The position numbers were made by a program, and so were the translations under genes. From NCBI RefSeq assembly GCF_007004765.1, contig NZ_VIKR01000002.1, positions 248,001 to 312,000 of the forward strand: a stretch of 64,000 bases of DNA, written 5' to 3'. Each line of letters opens with the position of its first letter. Positions within the stretch are counted from its first letter, which is position 1. Source of the DNA: Aliikangiella marina (GTDB lineage: Bacteria > Pseudomonadota > Gammaproteobacteria > Enterobacterales > Kangiellaceae). Positions 24,511-34,550 of the stretch are shown here, piece by piece. Under the pieces are notes generated by a model that was not told where the DNA came from, made no database searches, and saw nothing but the letters and a program-made list of their open reading frames with translations.

Positions 24511-25311
24511 TTAATCAAAACAATGTTCTGCGGCAGGAAAAGATTTTTCTTTGACTGCTTTAACATATTGAATAATGGCATCTTCGACTGTTGCAGCGCT
24601 TTCATCAGCCATAAAATTTCGTACAAATTTAGGTTTAAAATTAGAATTTAGACCAAGCATATCTTGCAGTACGAGTACTTGACCGTCGGTATCTTTTCCG
24701 GCACCAATGCCGATCGTCGGAATAGTCAATGCTTCAGAAATCTCTTTTGCTAATTCCTGAGGGACACATTCCAGAACTAATAAGGTGGCACCGGCATCTT
24801 GCAATGCTATAGCGTCGCTAAGAATTTGTTTTGCAGATGCTTCATCCCGACCTTGAACTTTAAAGCCACCCAAGGAATCCACCGATTGTGGGGTTAATCC
24901 AAGATGAGCGCATACCGGAATACCTCTATCGGTAATTTTTTTGATAGTGGGTAATAACCATTCGCCACCTTCTAGCTTAACCATATTGGCGCCAGCTTGC
25001 ATGAGTGCTGCAGCATTACTTAAAGCTTGCTCTTCTGTGGCATAAGCCATATAGGGCATATCAGCAATTAAAAATGCACTTTGATTACCTTTTGCGACAC
25101 AGCGCATGTGATAACACATTTCCTCATTGGTAACAGGAACGGTAGAATCGTGCCCCTGGATTACCATGCCGAGTGAATCTCCCACCAAAATCACCTCCAC
25201 GCCTGACTCGCTAACTAGCTTTGCGAAAGTTGCATCGTAGGCTGTTAAAACAGTAATAGGCTCTTTCTTTTCCTTTAAAGCAAACAAAGAGTGAAGGGTA
25301 AGTTTTTTCAT
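24511..25311 (-). CDS. panB: 3-methyl-2-oxobutanoate hydroxymethyltransferase PanB
   Basis: PanB transfers a hydroxymethyl group from methylene-tetrahydrofolate to ketoisovalerate, making ketopantoate. The 266 residues carry the family hallmarks [16 protein letters not shown] near 23, [16 protein letters not shown] near 41-56 (metal and substrate binding) and HLGLTPQSV near 135. Its position between the deoxynucleoside kinase and panC places it in a cofactor-synthesis operon with folK. Confidence 0.97.
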   Translation of the reverse strand: MKKLTLHSLFALKEKKEPITVLTAYDATFAKLVSESGVEVILVGDSLGMVIQGHDSTVPVTNEEMCYHMRCVAKGNQSAFLIADMPYMAYATEEQALSNAAALMQAGANMVKLEGGEWLLPTIKKITDRGIPVCAHLGLTPQSVDSLGGFKVQGRDEASAKQILSDAIALQDAGATLLVLECVPQELAKEISEALTIPTIGIGAGKDTDGQVLVLQDMLGLNSNFKPKFVRNFMADESAATVEDAIIQYVKAVKEKSFPAAEHCFD

Positions 25312-25333
25312 TTCTGGTTCCGGTTATGCTTGA

Positions 25334-25996
25334 TTAGGCGATGATAGGATTAAAATAATTGCGACCATTATTAGTTTCTTCAATGCGCTGCAAAAGCTGT
25401 TGATAATGCGCTTCATTGTTGACCAGATCAATTCCAGAAGCATTAACGATTAATAAAGGTGAAGCATCATAATAGTGGAAAAAATCAGTATAAGCATTGG
25501 TTAAATTTTGCAGGTAGTCTTCTGTAATTGAAAACTCCATATTTATCCCTCTTTTGCGAATTCGTTTTAGAAGGACATCGGTTGGTGCTTGTAAATAAAT
25601 AACCAAATCTGGCTTAGGCGCGTCGATAGTTAAGTTTTGATAAACTTGCTCGTAAAGATTTAGTTCATCTTCATTCAATGTCACCCTCGCAAACAACCGA
25701 TCTTTTTCCATTAAAAAATCAGCGATACGATTACTGATAAACATATCTGTTTGCACAATTTCTTTAAGTTGTTGAGTACGTTGAAATAGAAAAAACAGCT
25801 GAGCAGGAAGCGCGCCTGTCTTAGGGTCTTGATAAAACTTTTCTAGAAAGGGATTTTCTTGTGCGCCTTCCAGCAATAATTCGCCTCCCAATGATTGGGC
25901 GAGCTTCTTTGCAAGGGTTGTTTTACCGACACCAATCGGTCCTTCAATAGCAATGAAAGATTTGTTATTAGTTGAATCTGTCGATTGATTAGTCAA
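25334..25996 (-). CDS. deoxynucleoside kinase
   Basis: This 220-residue P-loop kinase has GPIGVGKTT near 20-28, the LID-region arginines (RIRKRG), and the FQRTQQL and DRLFAR motifs typical of bacterial deoxyadenosine/deoxyguanosine kinases. It phosphorylates deoxynucleosides in the salvage of dNTP precursors. The start overlaps the folK stop by four bases (ATGA), so the genes are translationally coupled. E. coli lacks this gene at the equivalent site between folK and panB. Which base it prefers cannot be read from sequence alone. Confidence 0.88.
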   Translation of the reverse strand: MTNQSTDSTNNKSFIAIEGPIGVGKTTLAKKLAQSLGGELLLEGAQENPFLEKFYQDPKTGALPAQLFFLFQRTQQLKEIVQTDMFISNRIADFLMEKDRLFARVTLNEDELNLYEQVYQNLTIDAPKPDLVIYLQAPTDVLLKRIRKRGINMEFSITEDYLQNLTNAYTDFFHYYDASPLLIVNASGIDLVNNEAHYQQLLQRIEETNNGRNYFNPIIA

Positions 25997-26523
25997 AGTC
26001 GTTTAATTCCTTGTTTATCAATATTGGATACTAATTGTTCAATGGAAGTTCCATCGGGAAGACTTAAGCTGTCACTAATTTCCGCGAGCGGTATAAGCAC
26101 AAAGTTTCTTTCTTTGATGCCATAATGAGGGACCGTTAACCGGGGACTTTCGATAATTGTATTATTGTATAACAAAATGTCTAAATCTAGTGTTCTAGGG
26201 CCCCATCGTTCCGCTTTTCTGACCCTTCCGTGAAGATTTTCGATTTTTTGTAATTCATCGAGCAAAGCGAGCGGTTCTAGGTAAGTATCGATCGCTGCCA
26301 CAGCGTTAATGTAATTATCTTGATTTTGGGGGCCCATAGGGGAGGTTTCATACAAACTTGACTGTTTGACAAGACTGGTACCAGGTATCTGTTTAATAGC
26401 GCGTAAAGCGGACTTAATCTGTTGTGCCGGGTTATTAAGGTTTGCGCCCAGGCCAATGAATGCACGCTGAATTATACCTGTAGAATTTTTGCAATTCCCT
26501 AAAGCGCTGTTAGTGCTTGTCAT
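25993..26523 (-). CDS. folK: 2-amino-4-hydroxy-6-hydroxymethyldihydropteridine pyrophosphokinase FolK
   Basis: FolK transfers pyrophosphate from ATP to hydroxymethyldihydropterin in folate synthesis. The 176-residue product from ATG 26523 shows FIGLGANL near 22, YETSPMGPQNQDNYINAV near 57, and the HPPK signature RWGPRTLDLDILLY near 103. The open frame continues 58 codons upstream, but that part is the pcnB reverse frame; the ATG at 26523 overlaps pcnB by 14 bp as expected for the operon. Confidence 0.96.
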   Translation of the reverse strand: MTSTNSALGNCKNSTGIIQRAFIGLGANLNNPAQQIKSALRAIKQIPGTSLVKQSSLYETSPMGPQNQDNYINAVAAIDTYLEPLALLDELQKIENLHGRVRKAERWGPRTLDLDILLYNNTIIESPRLTVPHYGIKERNFVLIPLAEISDSLSLPDGTSIEQLVSNIDKQGIKRL

Positions 26524-27925
26524 GGTCAACACGCGTTCTCGGTTTATTTCTTTGGCGATTCGGGCGTTTTTTGCTTCGGCCTTTTTTTCCCTGTTGGGGC
26601 GCACCAAGCTTTTTGACCATAATATTGCGTATTTCAGGTGACACTTCTTGATAATCGGTCCACCATTGCGCCAACTGTTTGAGTTCTTGATTGTCACCCG
26701 CTCTTAGGCATAAAAAGTCATACGCGGCTCTAAACCGAGGATGCTGTGAGACTCGTTCAACGGACCGTTTGCGTAGGTTAACCAGTTGAAATTGAAGTGC
26801 CCAAATCTCTTTGACGACCAACGAAAACCGCTTAGGTATCGCAATCGTTTCTCGCTGTTTCTCAATCACTTTACTGGCTGCTTTTTGACTCGCTTCGTAT
26901 GGCGCCAACCCTTTGTTGGATAATTTTTTTGCGAGAACCTGTTGTGGTCGCCATAAAAACACCGCAAACAAGAATGCAGGTGTTACCGGTAATTCTTGAT
27001 GAATTCTTTTGTCGGTATTGGCTAAAGCAGATTCGACGAATTGATTAAACTTACCCGACTCGTCATTTCTGAGGGACGCGCAAGTTTGCTTAAATATATG
27101 CAAAGCAACTTTGTAACCGCGCATAGCTCGCCACGTATCAAGTGCATGACCTGCAAGCAATAGTTTGTGGCTTTCATCCCATAAACGAGCCGGTGAAACA
27201 TGCTCTAGCATTTCAGCCAGTTTTGGGATCGGTGCTTTGGTCGATTTTTCGATGCGTAAATCGAGTTTGCATGAGAGCCGAATGGCACGCAAGATCCTTA
27301 CCGGATCTTCGCGATAACGCGCAACCGGATCGCCGATTAATCTGAGCTGTCGGGCTTCAAGATCTTTTAACCCGCCTACGTGGTCAAGCACGGTAAAATC
27401 TTTGGCCGAATAGTAAAGCGCGTTGATAGTGAAGTCGCGGCGAAATGCATCCTCTTCAAGGTTGCCGTAAACATTGTCTCTTACCAGAACGCCTTGTTCG
27501 CTCAACTTAGCATCTTGCGAACTCGAGTTTTCGTGGCTTGCTCTAAATGTTGCCACTTCAATGATCTCACGGCCAAATAAAATATGGGCCAGTCTAAAAC
27601 GTCGGCCGATAAGGCGACAGTTTCTAAATTGTTTACTGACCTGTTCGGGCGTAGCGCTTGTGGCTATGTCAAAGTCTTTTGGTGATAATCCAAGAAGGAT
27701 ATCTCGCACTCCACCGCCAACCAGGTAAGCTTCATAGTCAGCACCGTAAAGACGATATAAAACTTTGAGCGCATTTTTGCTAATTTTTTTGCGGGATACG
27801 CTATGCTCAGCACGTTGCAAAATCTTGAGTTGGTGTTTAGGCAACTGAGGTGCAACGGTAACTTGTTCAGTTTGTTGCTCCTCAGGTTCAGCCGGAAACA
27901 TTTTTTGCCAAAGTTTTTTTATCAT
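26510..27925 (-). CDS. pcnB: poly(A) polymerase I
   Basis: PcnB adds 3' poly(A) tails to RNA, marking it for decay. The 471-residue protein carries the class II nucleotidyltransferase motif LVGGGVRDILLGLSPKDFDI (near 67-86) with the catalytic Asp pair, RRDFTINALYY near 158 and DPVRILRAIRLSCKL near 206. The C-terminal tail after residue 440 is highly basic (KKGRSKKRPNRQRNK), as in E. coli PcnB and suited to RNA binding. It is the first gene of the operon through folK, dNK, panB and panC. Confidence 0.95.
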   Translation of the reverse strand: MIKKLWQKMFPAEPEEQQTEQVTVAPQLPKHQLKILQRAEHSVSRKKISKNALKVLYRLYGADYEAYLVGGGVRDILLGLSPKDFDIATSATPEQVSKQFRNCRLIGRRFRLAHILFGREIIEVATFRASHENSSSQDAKLSEQGVLVRDNVYGNLEEDAFRRDFTINALYYSAKDFTVLDHVGGLKDLEARQLRLIGDPVARYREDPVRILRAIRLSCKLDLRIEKSTKAPIPKLAEMLEHVSPARLWDESHKLLLAGHALDTWRAMRGYKVALHIFKQTCASLRNDESGKFNQFVESALANTDKRIHQELPVTPAFLFAVFLWRPQQVLAKKLSNKGLAPYEASQKAASKVIEKQRETIAIPKRFSLVVKEIWALQFQLVNLRKRSVERVSQHPRFRAAYDFLCLRAGDNQELKQLAQWWTDYQEVSPEIRNIMVKKLGAPQQGKKGRSKKRPNRQRNKPRTRVDHDKH

Positions 27926-27942
27926 TATTGTTTAGCAATTAA

Positions 27943-29247
27943 TTAGAGTTGGTTTAAAAACGCTGCAACTGATCTGACACCTCTCCCAGTGGCACCGGCA
28001 GACCAAAGATTGTTTGCAGAGTCTTTATAACAAGCGGCTAAATCTAAGTGAAGCCATCCTTTTTCGGGGTTAGTCAAAAAACGCGATAGAAATCCAGCGG
28101 CGTTACTTGCACCACCGGCACCACCACCAGGGATTGGTCGGCTATTTGCAGTGTCAGCATAGGCCGACGGACAATAGTTTTGATGATCGAGTGTCAGCGG
28201 TAATCGCCAAGTTAAATCATGTTCAGATTGTGCAACACTGGCAAAATCTTCCGCAAGCTGGTCATCTAAGGAAAATAATGCGTTGTATTTGTCGCCAACA
28301 GCAACGACCGCAGCACCAGTCAAGGTGGCTGCATCAATAATGACGGGGGCATCGGTTTTCGCGGCATCGATTAAACCGTCAGCGAGGACTAAACGGCCTT
28401 CGGCGTCAGTATTGACGACCTCAACACTGACACCATTACGATACTCTAAGATGTCTGCAAGCTTATAGGCTTGACCGCTGACTAAGTTTTCAGCACAACA
28501 CAAAAACAATTTGACTCGCTTATTAAGACCATTCGCAATGGCCAAGCCGAGTGCGCCCGCAACAGTCGCTGCGCCGCCCATATCGGATTTCATGTGCAAC
28601 ATGCCTAAGGTTGATTTCATGCTATAGCCGCCACTATCAAAGGTAATCCCCTTTCCAACAAGCGCGGCAGCCGGCGCTTGGTCTTGCCAACCATCTGGAC
28701 AATAATCGAGAGTCAATAATACGGGCGGTCGCGTACTACCACGACCGACGCCGTGAATACCAACATATTCTTTTTCAACTAATTCTTGGTCGGCGATAAG
28801 CTGGTAACTGATTGATTCTGGCGCGAGTTCGCTTAAAAATTCGGCGGCTTGCGTCGCTAGATTGATTGGCGATAGGTCTTCCGGCGTCTGGTTGATGATC
28901 GAACGAACCCATGATAAGACCTTGATTCTGTTATCAAGAATTTGTTTTTCCGATTCACCTAGCTCAGCAAAAGTAATAGCGGGCAGCTTTTTGGGACTGA
29001 AAGCGCCTTGCCAGAAGTGCCACTGCGCTTCCAGTGACCAATGACCAACCAAGACAAAACTTGGAATTTTCATGCTCGCTAATTGACGACCCGCCTTTTG
29101 AACCATTTCCAGGTTACTTAAAACATCCTCTAGAGAAGGCAAATGTATGGTTGCGCCTTCCGTTGTAAATGAGAGATTATTTTTGTCGCCCCATTGTGAT
29201 TCGATTCGATCGTCAGATAGTGCAATTTGAAAAGTTTGCTGCATCAA
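27943..29247 (-). CDS. M17 leucyl aminopeptidase, PepB-like
   Basis: This 434-residue cytoplasmic metallopeptidase removes N-terminal residues from peptides. The M17 signature NTDAEGRLVLADGL is near 283-296, and the metal ligands GKGITFDSGGYSMK near 202-215 include the catalytic Lys. The short, divergent N-terminal domain and total length fit PepB rather than the roughly 500-residue PepA. It lies 18 bp upstream of pcnB on the same strand and may be co-transcribed. It is not the DNA-binding PepA type as far as visible. Confidence 0.9.
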   Translation of the reverse strand: MMQQTFQIALSDDRIESQWGDKNNLSFTTEGATIHLPSLEDVLSNLEMVQKAGRQLASMKIPSFVLVGHWSLEAQWHFWQGAFSPKKLPAITFAELGESEKQILDNRIKVLSWVRSIINQTPEDLSPINLATQAAEFLSELAPESISYQLIADQELVEKEYVGIHGVGRGSTRPPVLLTLDYCPDGWQDQAPAAALVGKGITFDSGGYSMKSTLGMLHMKSDMGGAATVAGALGLAIANGLNKRVKLFLCCAENLVSGQAYKLADILEYRNGVSVEVVNTDAEGRLVLADGLIDAAKTDAPVIIDAATLTGAAVVAVGDKYNALFSLDDQLAEDFASVAQSEHDLTWRLPLTLDHQNYCPSAYADTANSRPIPGGGAGGASNAAGFLSRFLTNPEKGWLHLDLAACYKDSANNLWSAGATGRGVRSVAAFLNQL

Positions 29248-29355
29248 ATTTTCCTGTTAATTGGTCAAAAGGCTAGAAGACTTATCGTTTTTATTCTGAT
29301 ATTTGTCTGGCAAAAGCCGCCGTTGTTTTTGTTATTGTGGTTGCCGAACATATTA

Positions 29356-29943
29356 CTAATCAAGAAAGTGACCGAGTTTACCATGTTTAGTCGACAGGTA
29401 GCTTTCATTATGTGGGTTACGTCCATACTTCATCGGCACTCGCTCAACCACATCAATGTTTTCGGCTTTCAACGCGGCAACTTTGCGTGGGTTATTGGTC
29501 ATTAACTTGATTGAGGATATGTTTAATGAGTCGAGTATTTCACCAGCGACTTCAAAAGTTCGTTGGTCGGCTTCAAAGCCGAGATTAAGATTGGCCTCAA
29601 CGGTATCCATGCCTTCATCCTGCAGTGCATAGGCTTTGATTTTGTTAATCAACCCAATCCCTCGACCTTCCTGGCGCAAGTAAATTATCATTCCGCGCCC
29701 AAGTTCAGCGATTTTTTGCATCGCTGCTTCAAGTTGCGGACCACAATCACAGCGCAAGCTCGAAAAAGCATCGCCAGTAAGACATTCAGAGTGCACCCTG
29801 ACAAGCATTGGCTCTCTGGAGTCCAAGTCACCCATTACCAGGGCGACATGTTCCTTACCATCAGAAGCTTTTTCGAGGGCGTATATTGTAAAGTCACCCC
29901 ATTTGGTTGGCAGTTTTGCGGCGACTGTGGTTGGTTTACTCAT
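29356..29943 (-). CDS. ribA: GTP cyclohydrolase II
   Basis: RibA opens GTP to 2,5-diamino-6-ribosylamino-pyrimidinone phosphate, the first step of riboflavin synthesis. The 195 residues include the zinc-binding cysteines in ECLTGDAFSSLRCDCGPQ (near 53-70), the catalytic region YLRQEGRGIGLINK near 89-102, and NPRKVAALK near 152. This is the standalone form, without a RibB domain. It is divergent from the S41-like lipoprotein. No other riboflavin gene is in the window. Confidence 0.97.
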   Translation of the reverse strand: MSKPTTVAAKLPTKWGDFTIYALEKASDGKEHVALVMGDLDSREPMLVRVHSECLTGDAFSSLRCDCGPQLEAAMQKIAELGRGMIIYLRQEGRGIGLINKIKAYALQDEGMDTVEANLNLGFEADQRTFEVAGEILDSLNISSIKLMTNNPRKVAALKAENIDVVERVPMKYGRNPHNESYLSTKHGKLGHFLD

Positions 29944-30074
29944 TGGGATTGTATAAATCTTAACCTAAATCAAGGTGTTAGTTTTGCATTAAGGTCCATT
30001 TTAGCTTAACTTTCAATGGATTAATACGTCCTCATTAGCCCTTTATGGCCTGAGATTCGTTAAATAGTAGAAAG

Positions 30075-30086
30075 ATATACGTATAT
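30075..30086. repeat. 12-bp perfect palindrome at a translation start
   Basis: ATATACGTATAT is self-complementary and ends four bases before the ATG of the S41-like lipoprotein gene, where the ribosome would bind. AGAAAGA just upstream is the only Shine-Dalgarno-like sequence. It may be an operator. Confidence 0.45.
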
Positions 30087-30090
30087 ACGC

Positions 30091-31611
30091 ATGACAAGAT
30101 CGCAACGACTACTGACTTCTTTGTTGATCCTGCTAACCATGGCAGGCTGTGCTTCATTGGCGCCTCAACAAGAGGAAACGATCCAAATTACAGGAAGCCG
30201 GGCGGTGCCGGAAGCGCTCGCGACCACTCAGATTAGCCCTGAATTGTTAAAGGCGGATTTAGCCATCTTTCGAGAGCGGTTAACGGCTATTCACCCGGAC
30301 CCTTTTGCTCGCTTTCCCGCAACTGATTTTGAAGCTGCCTATGCACAACTCAGAGAGACGCTTAATTACCCACTTTCGCGGTCAGAGTTTTTTCTCCAAT
30401 TAGCGCCTTTGGTGGCCCAGTTAAGGGATGTCCATAGCTTCATCGATTTACCGACTGACCAAAATGGCGAGTTGGCCAATCGAGACGAAACAATGTTTCC
30501 CTTAGCAGTGATAGTTCACGAGGGCAAACTCTGGGTAGCTGCAGATTTATCCGCAGAAAATAAAGTGCCTACTGGTGCCCAGATTACGGAAATCAATAAT
30601 GCTCCGGTGGAGTTTTTGTTACGAAAAATGAGAAGCCTAACGGCCATGGAAACCGATACGGGCCAGAATCGAAAAATTCAATTAGATTTCTCTCGGCTTT
30701 TAGCGGCGATGGGCTATGCGGCGATGAATTACCAAGTAGCGTTCCAGTGGCAAAATGAAACCTTAGCGGTCGACCTACCTGGGTTGGTCATTAGAAAATC
30801 TAGTAATGAGCCGAAAAAGGCATCTTTTTATGGCTATTCACGCCTATCCCCGACAACGTCACTCATTTGGCTCAACGACTTTAATGAAACGCCCGAGAAG
30901 TTTAGTGAGTTTTTAGCCGAGAAATTCACTCAAATGTCTGAATATCGAGTACAAAATCTCATCATTGATGTTCGATACAACCAGGGGGGATTATCTGAAA
31001 ACCTCAAGAACTTGATTGCATTTATCGCGAGTAAACCGGTTTATTGGGCCAATCAAGGTACCATTAAAGTTAGTGAGAATTTAAAGCAAAATCATGTTGA
31101 GAGAACCAAGCAGCGTCGCGAGAATAAATATAGTTGGGGGCTACAATGGTTACCCCTGGAGTGGACCGACAGTTTACAACACTCAATTTGGTGGGCTGAT
31201 TTGGGCGAAACCATTACTTTGCAGCTAGACTCGGTCCAACCACAGCAAAATTACAAACCCAATAAGGTTTGGGTGTTGACCAATGGATTCTGTTATTCCG
31301 CGTGCAGCCTTTTTGTTGCCAGCGTGAATCATTATGGCTTAGCGAAAACAATGGGAGAAAAGGTCGGTTCGCTGGCAGACAGTCAATTTGTTTATCCGGT
31401 TTCCATAAAATTGCCGCATTCTGGATTGATATTGAGCCTACCAACGATGCGCCTGGAGTTTGACGCCGCGAGTGAACAACCGTTAATTGAGCCACAAGAA
31501 ACGGTCAAACGCAGCATTGAAGATATTAAAAATCGCAATGACCCGGTGTTAAACAAAGCGCTGAGAGAAGCTGAAGAGAGCGTTTTCTATAAATTGGGCA
31601 AAAAACCGTAA
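30091..31611 (+). CDS. S41-like lipoprotein
   Basis: This 506-residue lipoprotein has lipobox LTMAGC (Cys20). The C-terminal half has the S41 fold: IIDVRYNQGGLSENLKN near 290 and LTNGFCYSACSLFVASV near 393 with the nucleophile serine, followed by GEKVGS in place of the usual GxxTxGK. The canonical catalytic Lys is not obvious, so it could be an S41B-type enzyme or an inactive relative. It is only distantly similar to the S41 protein at 22234-23652. It is transcribed alone between ribA and a small hypothetical gene. Confidence 0.8.
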   Translation: MTRSQRLLTSLLILLTMAGCASLAPQQEETIQITGSRAVPEALATTQISPELLKADLAIFRERLTAIHPDPFARFPATDFEAAYAQLRETLNYPLSRSEFFLQLAPLVAQLRDVHSFIDLPTDQNGELANRDETMFPLAVIVHEGKLWVAADLSAENKVPTGAQITEINNAPVEFLLRKMRSLTAMETDTGQNRKIQLDFSRLLAAMGYAAMNYQVAFQWQNETLAVDLPGLVIRKSSNEPKKASFYGYSRLSPTTSLIWLNDFNETPEKFSEFLAEKFTQMSEYRVQNLIIDVRYNQGGLSENLKNLIAFIASKPVYWANQGTIKVSENLKQNHVERTKQRRENKYSWGLQWLPLEWTDSLQHSIWWADLGETITLQLDSVQPQQNYKPNKVWVLTNGFCYSACSLFVASVNHYGLAKTMGEKVGSLADSQFVYPVSIKLPHSGLILSLPTMRLEFDAASEQPLIEPQETVKRSIEDIKNRNDPVLNKALREAEESVFYKLGKKP

Positions 31612-31751
31612 CTCGGGCTAAACTTATAGCGTGACTAGCCGAAAAGGTTTATATGGTCGATAAACACTGTTTGGTGCCATTATTCTATTTTGGTATAAAA
31701 AACTTCTTTATAGTTTAATCGAATTTTCAAAGTTTTAGTGAGGCGAGACTG

Positions 31752-32024
31752 ATGGCAAAATGGGTAACTGAGAAATTGGAAGAGCTACTCCACCAAATCA
31801 ATGAAGTCCCATTTACCGATGATCGCGACAAAAAACAGCTGTCGATCTTGATGAACGGTTTTATGCAACTCAATAATCAAGCGATGGATAATGCTGCAGT
31901 GAAAACAAAATCCCAACTCCGCAATTGGGACTTGGCTTCCAGTATCAAAGCTAAGCAGGAAGAAAAAGCGGTTAAAGAAGACAAAGCGGATGAAGAATTA
32001 ACCCGATTACGACCCATTAAATAA
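31752..32024 (+). CDS. small charged hypothetical protein
   Basis: This 90-residue protein has no signal peptide or membrane helix and is predicted mostly helical, with a Lys/Glu-rich C-terminal half (EEKAVKEDKADEEL). A GAGGCGAG ribosome site precedes the ATG. I do not recognise the family. It is 158 bp upstream of miaB with a separate promoter in between. Confidence 0.65.
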   Translation: MAKWVTEKLEELLHQINEVPFTDDRDKKQLSILMNGFMQLNNQAMDNAAVKTKSQLRNWDLASSIKAKQEEKAVKEDKADEELTRLRPIK

Positions 32025-32078
32025 GTTAGATTCCCCCCGAAAAGCATTTCCAATATCTGGTGTTTACCTTTTGACCAG

Positions 32079-32087
32079 TGGTATAAT
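32079..32087 (+). promoter_or_regulatory. extended -10 promoter upstream of miaB
   Basis: TGGTATAAT is a perfect -10 hexamer with an upstream TG, the extended -10 form that can work without a good -35. It would start transcription about 90 nt before miaB. Confidence 0.5.
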
Positions 32088-32182
32088 CCGCGCCCTTTAT
32101 TTTCCTTTTGAGACCCAAGTGAGCAAATATCTTTGCCTCTGACGGGCTCATAGTTAGTAATTACTTTATTAAATTGTAGATT

Positions 32183-33508
32183 ATGACCAAGAAGCTGTTT
32201 ATCAAGACCTGGGGTTGCCAGATGAACGAATACGATTCATCAAGAATGGCGGACCTTTTGAATAAAACTCATGAGTTGGAAATGACCGATGTCGCCGAAG
32301 AGGCTGATGTGTTGGTACTTAACACTTGTTCGATTCGCGAAAAAGCGCAAGAGAAAGTTTTTTCTCAGCTAGGTCAGTGGAAGAATTTTAAACAGGATAA
32401 GCCTGATCTGCTCATCGCAGTAGGTGGCTGTGTCGCAAGCCAAGAAGGTGAGCTTATCCGTAAACGTGCCCCTTTTGTCGACATGGTTTTTGGTCCCCAA
32501 ACTTTGCATCGCCTACCGAATATGATCAACGAAGTGCGGTCGGATAAATCACCGGTGGTTGATGTGACCTTTCCTGAAATCGAAAAGTTTGACGTGTTAC
32601 CAGAGCAGTCCGTCGAAGGGGTGACCGCATTTGTTTCGATTATGGAAGGCTGTAGTAAATATTGTACATTCTGTGTTGTTCCCTATACCCGCGGCGAAGA
32701 GGTCAGTCGTCCCTTCGACGACGTGATTGCTGAAGTAGTCTCTTTAGCCGAAAAGGGAGTCCGTGAAGTCAATTTATTGGGCCAAAACGTTAATGCCTAC
32801 CGCGGTAAAACCCATGATGGAGGCGAGGCTGACTTGGCTGATTTAATTGAGTTGATTGCCGCAATTGAGGGGATCGACAGAATCCGTTTTACGACTTCTC
32901 ATCCTGTTGAGTTTTCACAGCGGTTAATCGATGTTTATGCAAAAGTACCTGAGTTAGTCAGCCATTTACATTTGCCGGTTCAGTCTGGCTCTGATCGCAT
33001 TTTAAATATGATGAAGCGCGGCCACACTGTATTGGAATACAAGTCGAAAATTCGCAAGTTACGCAAGATTCGTCCTAATTTAAGTATGTCTTCAGATTTT
33101 ATTATTGGTTTCCCTGGAGAGACTGATAAAGACTTCGAAGATACGATGGATTTAATTGCTGATATTGATTATGACTTGAGTTTCAGCTTTATCTACAGTG
33201 CAAGGCCCGGTACACCAGCATCAGATTTGGTTGATGATACTGATTTGCCGGTGAAAAAGGAGCGACTGGCACTGCTGCAACAACGATTAAACCAGCAAGC
33301 CCAAGGGCACGCTCGACGAATGTTGAATACCACACAGCGTATCTTAGTAGAGGGCCCTTCCAAGAAAGACCCAATGAAATTAAGTGGCCGAACTGAAAAT
33401 AACCGGATAGTTAACTTTGACGGTCAGCCGGCGATGATCGGTCAGTTTGTTGACGTTGTGATTACCGAAGTCTTACCCAATTCGTTGCGCGGCGAACTGG
33501 TTAACTAA
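32183..33508 (+). CDS. miaB: tRNA-2-methylthio-N6-dimethylallyladenosine synthase MiaB
   Basis: MiaB adds the methylthio group to i6A37 of tRNAs. The 441 residues show all three N-terminal cluster cysteines ([19 protein letters not shown] and GGCVASQ), the radical-SAM motif CSKYCTFC near 157-164 and a C-terminal TRAM domain (about 375-440). The length is standard. It is the first gene of the conserved miaB-phoH-ybeY block; phoH follows after 32 bp. Confidence 0.97.
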   Translation: MTKKLFIKTWGCQMNEYDSSRMADLLNKTHELEMTDVAEEADVLVLNTCSIREKAQEKVFSQLGQWKNFKQDKPDLLIAVGGCVASQEGELIRKRAPFVDMVFGPQTLHRLPNMINEVRSDKSPVVDVTFPEIEKFDVLPEQSVEGVTAFVSIMEGCSKYCTFCVVPYTRGEEVSRPFDDVIAEVVSLAEKGVREVNLLGQNVNAYRGKTHDGGEADLADLIELIAAIEGIDRIRFTTSHPVEFSQRLIDVYAKVPELVSHLHLPVQSGSDRILNMMKRGHTVLEYKSKIRKLRKIRPNLSMSSDFIIGFPGETDKDFEDTMDLIADIDYDLSFSFIYSARPGTPASDLVDDTDLPVKKERLALLQQRLNQQAQGHARRMLNTTQRILVEGPSKKDPMKLSGRTENNRIVNFDGQPAMIGQFVDVVITEVLPNSLRGELVN

Positions 33509-33540
33509 ATACAAATATCGCCGCGAGGAATCGACGTATT

Positions 33541-34536
33541 ATGGCAACACTGGAATTTGTCCTCGACCCTTATGAAAATGAGCATTTAGCGATGCTAGGG
33601 GGACATTTGGATGAAAACTACCGGTTACTTGAAAAACGATTTGGTGTCGAGATTAATAATCGCGCTAATGTTTTTAAAATCATTGGTGAAGATAGCCATA
33701 TCCAGTCGGTTGTGGATGTGCTCGAGGCGCTATACCAAGAAATTGAGTCGAATGGACAGCTGACCGCGGAAAAACTCCACGTGATCGTCCAAGCGGGCTG
33801 CCAAGAACTCTCAGATTCGAGTGCTGACAAAAATAGCAACATTGTTATCAATACCAAGCGTGGGCAAATTAGACCGAGAGGCAAGAACCAGCAAGTATAT
33901 GTTGAAAATATGCTGGCAAATGATGTTACCTTTGGTATCGGGCCCGCCGGAACCGGTAAAACTTATTTAGCCGTTGCAGCTGCTGTTGATGCGCTTGAAA
34001 GGCAAGAAGTGAGACGGATTTTATTAACTCGTCCGGCAGTAGAGGCGGGCGAAAAACTGGGTTTTTTACCGGGTGACCTGAATCAAAAAGTTGATCCCTA
34101 TTTAAGGCCTCTCTATGACGCGTTGTACGAAATGCTGGGATTTGAAAGAGTCGCTAAATTAATCGAAAGAAATGTTATCGAAATCGCGCCACTCGCCTAT
34201 ATGCGTGGACGAACCTTGAATGAAGCCTTCATTATTATGGATGAGAGCCAAAACACGACGATCGAACAGATGAAAATGTTTTTAACCCGGATCGGATTTA
34301 ATTCTCGGGCAGTCATTACTGGTGACATTACTCAGGTGGATTTACCGAGAGGCAAAACATCTGGCCTGAGACAAGCGATTGATATATTGAATGACGTGAA
34401 AGGGGTTGCGTTTTCGTTTTTTCAGGCGGGTGACGTTGTGCGCCATCCAGTGGTGCAGCGAATCGTAATGGCTTACGAAAATGCTGACAATAACAATCCT
34501 CGGCGCGATCGACAGTCACCGGCGGAAGAGGTCTGA
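33541..34536 (+). CDS. ybeZ: PhoH-family ATPase (YbeZ)
   Basis: This 331-residue cytoplasmic ATPase has a Walker A GIGPAGTGKTYLA near 138 and Walker B AFIIMDESQNTT near 231, preceded by a KH-like N-terminal region (about 1-95). PhoH proteins are thought to act in RNA metabolism with the endonuclease YbeY, whose gene follows by 14 bp. The start ATG at 33541 gives the usual YbeZ length. Confidence 0.95.
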   Translation: MATLEFVLDPYENEHLAMLGGHLDENYRLLEKRFGVEINNRANVFKIIGEDSHIQSVVDVLEALYQEIESNGQLTAEKLHVIVQAGCQELSDSSADKNSNIVINTKRGQIRPRGKNQQVYVENMLANDVTFGIGPAGTGKTYLAVAAAVDALERQEVRRILLTRPAVEAGEKLGFLPGDLNQKVDPYLRPLYDALYEMLGFERVAKLIERNVIEIAPLAYMRGRTLNEAFIIMDESQNTTIEQMKMFLTRIGFNSRAVITGDITQVDLPRGKTSGLRQAIDILNDVKGVAFSFFQAGDVVRHPVVQRIVMAYENADNNNPRRDRQSPAEEV

Positions 34537-34550
34537 AGAGCGAGTGACGC

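Noticed and set aside
26524-26697. Longer FolK with 58 extra N-terminal residues
   Set aside because: The extension lies inside pcnB and reads as its antiparallel-frame shadow; the ATG at 26523 gives the normal FolK length.
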